Assembly (NCBI RefSeq): GCF_006965485.1
Contig: NZ_CP041360.1
Location: 5,870,501-5,934,500 of the forward strand
Direction: 5' to 3'
From: Spirosoma sp. KCTC 42546
Lineage (GTDB): Bacteria; Bacteroidota; Bacteroidia; Cytophagales; Spirosomataceae
DNA: 64,000 nt
In this document: piece by piece, positions 61,366 to 64,000 of the stretch
Layout: every line of letters begins with the position of its first letter
Numbering within the stretch: position 1 is the first letter of the stretch
Position numbers and translations under genes: made by a program
The notes under the pieces: generated by a model
Databases searched by the model: none
What the model saw: only the letters and a program-made list of their open reading frames with translations
Told to the model about the DNA's origin: nothing

Positions 61366-64000
61366 CTAAATAAGTGCTTGAGGGCCTGGTTCAGTGGGTA
61401 GTATGATGGTAAACGTGGTGCCTTTGTTCTCTTCACTCTGAACCAAAAGTTTACCGCCGTGGAGCTCCACATACTGCCGGGCAATAACCAGCCCTAACCC
61501 CGTTCCGGGAATAGTGGCGGAGTTACGGGCCCGAAAAAACGTCTGAAACAAAGCGGGCAAATCGCTAACCGGTATGCCTATTCCCGTATCGATGACGTTA
61601 ATAATCAACTCCTTCTTCAGAAAACGAATCGTTAAGCTGGGATCATCTTTCGAGAATTTAAAGGCGTTTGATAGCAAATTGATCAATACATAACTAAGTA
61701 GTTTTTTATCAAAATAAGTACGGTAAGGTGTTTCCTCCACCGAAATATGAACTCTTCGTTGATCGGGTTGGTGACTAAAATGACTGGCAACAACCTGTTG
61801 ACAAAGGGTCAGAACGTCGCCCCAGTCAGGATGAAATATAATTTTCCCGGCTTCAATCTTTTCGATGCTGAGTATGTCCGAGAGCAGTCCATTCATAGTC
61901 TGGATTTGACTGGCAATTATCCCCAGGTATTTTTGAATGAAGGGGGTAGCAACCGCTGGCGGTTGTTCCAGGTACATCCCAATCAAATCAGCGCTGGTTT
62001 GGATGGTCGTTAGGGGGGTTCTGAACTCGTGGGAGGCCGTGGAGACAAATTGTGATTTGAGGAGATTTAACTCCTGTTCCCGCTCTAGTGACTGCTGTAA
62101 AACCAATTCTTTTTCTTTCTGGCTGGTAATATCATTGGCAATGCCGATATAGCGAAGTGGAACTCCGTGTAAATCATTCATGATGAAGGTGCGAATTTGC
62201 AGCCACCGGATTGTTTGGTGAGCCCCCTGCACCCGACATTGCACTCTCACCTCTTGTCCTTGTCGGTATTTGTCAAACTCGACCATCACCCGATGGCGAT
62301 CTTCCTCCAGTATGGTATCCAGAAACGAGTTGGAACCGTTGGTATCTCCACCCGGCACAATACCAAATACCCGTTCATAGGCCGGATTGATGTATAATAG
62401 CTGGAATGAGTCCGCTGAGTGAATCCAAAAGACCTCATCCACATTTTCGGCAATTTCGCGAAACCGTTGTTCACTTTCCCGCAATGCTTCCTGAGCCTTC
62501 TCGTACTCGGTAATATCACGGGCTGACGAATAAACGATCTCCTCATATCGATACGCGCGCCATTGGAGTAGTCGATACTGACCATCTTTGTGTCGATACC
62601 TGTTCACGTATCCATCAATAACCGGTTGCTGGAAGACTTGCCAGGACGCAACCTGATCGTCTGGGTGGACCCACTCGATAAACCGATGCCCTTCCAATTC
62701 GTCTATTCGATAACCCAATGTCTGAGTCCAGGCCTGGTTTACCTTCGTTAAAGTGCCCTCCATGGTGGTAATACAATACATATCGAGAGCTCCTTCAAAG
62801 AAGATCGTTAGCTCCCGACTTTTTTGCTGCAAGGCCTGTTCAGCTGCTTTTAATAAGGAAATATCGGTGGCCATTCCTACGAAGCCCGTAACTGCGCCGG
62901 CTTCATCTTGTAGTGTACTAGTTGTCAATAAGACAGGCACCCGTTGTCCCTGTTTGCCTTCAATCAGGCATTCGGATTGAAAATAGCCTTGCTTGAGCAA
63001 GATCGGCTCCAATAAAAACGAAGGCCTAAAATCTGTTTCCTTAGCCTGGTAAGTCAGGATTGGCAGCGATGTTTCAGAAGGCTCAAACCGAGCCGAAGGA
63101 TGCCTGCCGATCAATTCATCCGCCTGATACCCTAATACCTGCTCAACGGCAGGATTAGCGGATATGACAACGCCATTGGTATCGGTTGAGATAATGGCCT
63201 GACCCGCGTATTTAAGAATGGCATTTTGGAGGGCCGACAGTTGCTGGATCTCCTGAGTGCGCTCTAAAACACGTAATTCAAGTTGTTCTGTATACTGCTG
63301 GAGCTGTTGATTGAGTTGCTGCTGGCGTAAAACAATGGCTAACTGGCTCCCCACTTCCTGAGCAATCTCCAAATGATCAGCTGTAAAAAAATGAGAGGAA
63401 TAGGCCATCAGCACAAAAGCCCCGATATACTGTTGCTGGCTGAATAGGGGAATAATGATCATTGATCGAAACCCACGTTCATATAGAGCCAGTTCAGGTG
63501 GGATACCAGCCGTCGTGGACTGTAGCTGATCGATGACAAGAGGTTGTCCACTTAGGAGTGGCTCAATCTCAAAGAGATGGATAGGCAGTTGGGATCCCGC
63601 CCGGACGATCCTTTCTCCATTAACTAACCAACTTTTAGCCTGAGCCATACCGGTTGTCAGGTCAAACTGATAAACGACCAGCCGTTCACATGGAATGAGT
63701 TGTCGGGCGTGTATCAAAGCAGTTGCCTGGGGTGCTTGCTCGGTCAGACTCTGATTGAGTAGTGTCCGCTCAATGGCCTGTAGTCCTTGAAGCCGCTGAT
63801 TAGTTCGCTCCAAAGCCCTATTGGCCTGATGCAGCTGCTCATTTTTGTATTGCAACAGGTCGGCCTGCTCCAGTAAGACTTGTTGCTGTTGTTTAAGGGA
63901 CGAATGGTCCGTATAGATCAACAATACTCCGTCATCAACCCGAACCATATGGCTATCCAGCCACAAATCCACCCCATCCGCCTGATAGTGAGTCTGGTAA
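61366..64000 (-). CDS. GAF/PAS sensor histidine kinase, 5-prime end outside window
   Basis: The frame is open from the stop at 61366 to the right edge; a GTG at 63972 gives 868 residues but upstream codons continue in frame (ending a PAS-like domain), so the gene is partial here. In order: end of a PAS domain, coiled coil, GAF (about 70-215 from the GTG), coiled coil, three PAS domains (about 250-370, 380-495, 510-625), HisKA with STASHEFRTPLTT, and HATPase with NLLSNAFKF, DTGIGI and GTGLGLV. No membrane helix, so cytosolic. It is followed by the receiver-kinase fusion, forming a relay. Confidence 0.93.
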   Translation of the reverse strand, partial: YQTHYQADGVDLWLDSHMVRVDDGVLLIYTDHSSLKQQQQVLLEQADLLQYKNEQLHQANRALERTNQRLQGLQAIERTLLNQSLTEQAPQATALIHARQLIPCERLVVYQFDLTTGMAQAKSWLVNGERIVRAGSQLPIHLFEIEPLLSGQPLVIDQLQSTTAGIPPELALYERGFRSMIIIPLFSQQQYIGAFVLMAYSSHFFTADHLEIAQEVGSQLAIVLRQQQLNQQLQQYTEQLELRVLERTQEIQQLSALQNAILKYAGQAIISTDTNGVVISANPAVEQVLGYQADELIGRHPSARFEPSETSLPILTYQAKETDFRPSFLLEPILLKQGYFQSECLIEGKQGQRVPVLLTTSTLQDEAGAVTGFVGMATDISLLKAAEQALQQKSRELTIFFEGALDMYCITTMEGTLTKVNQAWTQTLGYRIDELEGHRFIEWVHPDDQVASWQVFQQPVIDGYVNRYRHKDGQYRLLQWRAYRYEEIVYSSARDITEYEKAQEALRESEQRFREIAENVDEVFWIHSADSFQLLYINPAYERVFGIVPGGDTNGSNSFLDTILEEDRHRVMVEFDKYRQGQEVRVQCRVQGAHQTIRWLQIRTFIMNDLHGVPLRYIGIANDITSQKEKELVLQQSLEREQELNLLKSQFVSTASHEFRTPLTTIQTSADLIGMYLEQPPAVATPFIQKYLGIIASQIQTMNGLLSDILSIEKIEAGKIIFHPDWGDVLTLCQQVVASHFSHQPDQRRVHISVEETPYRTYFDKKLLSYVLINLLSNAFKFSKDDPSLTIRFLKKELIINVIDTGIGIPVSDLPALFQTFFRARNSATIPGTGLGLVIARQYVELHGGKLLVQSEENKGTTFTIILPTEPGPQALI

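Noticed and set aside
1..64000. tRNA or rRNA genes
   Set aside because: No cloverleaf or rRNA signature was recognised by eye; a tRNAscan run could still find a degenerate one.

Overview
The window reads as chromosome from a Bacteroidota bacterium of the order Cytophagales, most likely a Spirosoma-like member. The basis is a SusC/SusD pair with FecI/FecR-type regulators, a Wzi capsule protein, two-component propeller and multi-PAS sensor kinases, many stand-alone CheY-like receivers, CHRD and DUF3575 proteins, and weak Shine-Dalgarno sites. The genus is inferred from gene content and not proven. I saw no rRNA, tRNA or CRISPR array.

Region 1 (1-10.7 kb, minus strand) is a nutrient-acquisition locus. 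In transcription order it holds an ECF sigma factor, a FecR anti-sigma factor, SusC, SusD, a FIVAR/LamG lipoprotein, an ABC solute-binding lipoprotein and an ABC sugar permease that runs towards the left edge. An outer-membrane Sus transporter and a CUT1-like ABC importer in one run suggests capture and import of an oligosaccharide. A cluster of strong palindromes lies between the sigma and FecR genes.

Region 2 (10.8-13.5 kb) is core chromosome: an MpaB-family oxygenase, a 30-bp-arm palindrome, and mnmE with its terminator.

Region 3 (about 13.6-26.9 kb) is an accessory, mobile region. It has a tyrosine recombinase near each end, several excisionase-like HTH proteins, a BT4734/DUF3987 primase-helicase-like protein, a Toprim-type DUF6371-like protein, a small winged-helix protein resembling RepL initiators, an XRE regulator with a shared operator-like motif, an AT-rich orphan gene coupled to the first integrase, and a long orphan protein that could be virion-associated. 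Its most striking feature is a set of 11 clusters of 8-bp iterons (consensus about TGACATTT, strictly in register, in both orientations) around the Toprim gene and before the winged-helix gene. This looks like a replication origin or partition/regulatory array of an integrated plasmid- or phage-like element.

Region 4 (27-32.2 kb) holds a cysteine-synthase-family enzyme, a Tat-exported DinB protein, a C39-like peptidase, two secreted hypothetical proteins and a 58-residue DUF1059 protein.

Region 5 (32.2-64 kb) is a loose, signalling-rich region with long intergenic spaces. It holds a propeller histidine kinase overlapping a LuxR-type regulator, five single-domain receivers, two paralogous ECF sigma factors, a five-PAS kinase, a REC-kinase fusion, and a GAF/PAS kinase cut by the right edge. 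Among them are a CHRD lipoprotein, Wzi, LytTR, a YflT-like stress protein, an Lmo0937-like mini membrane protein, a frameshifted DUF3575 gene, a perfect 35-bp inverted repeat at 57.7 kb, and several terminator-like hairpins that could end small RNAs.
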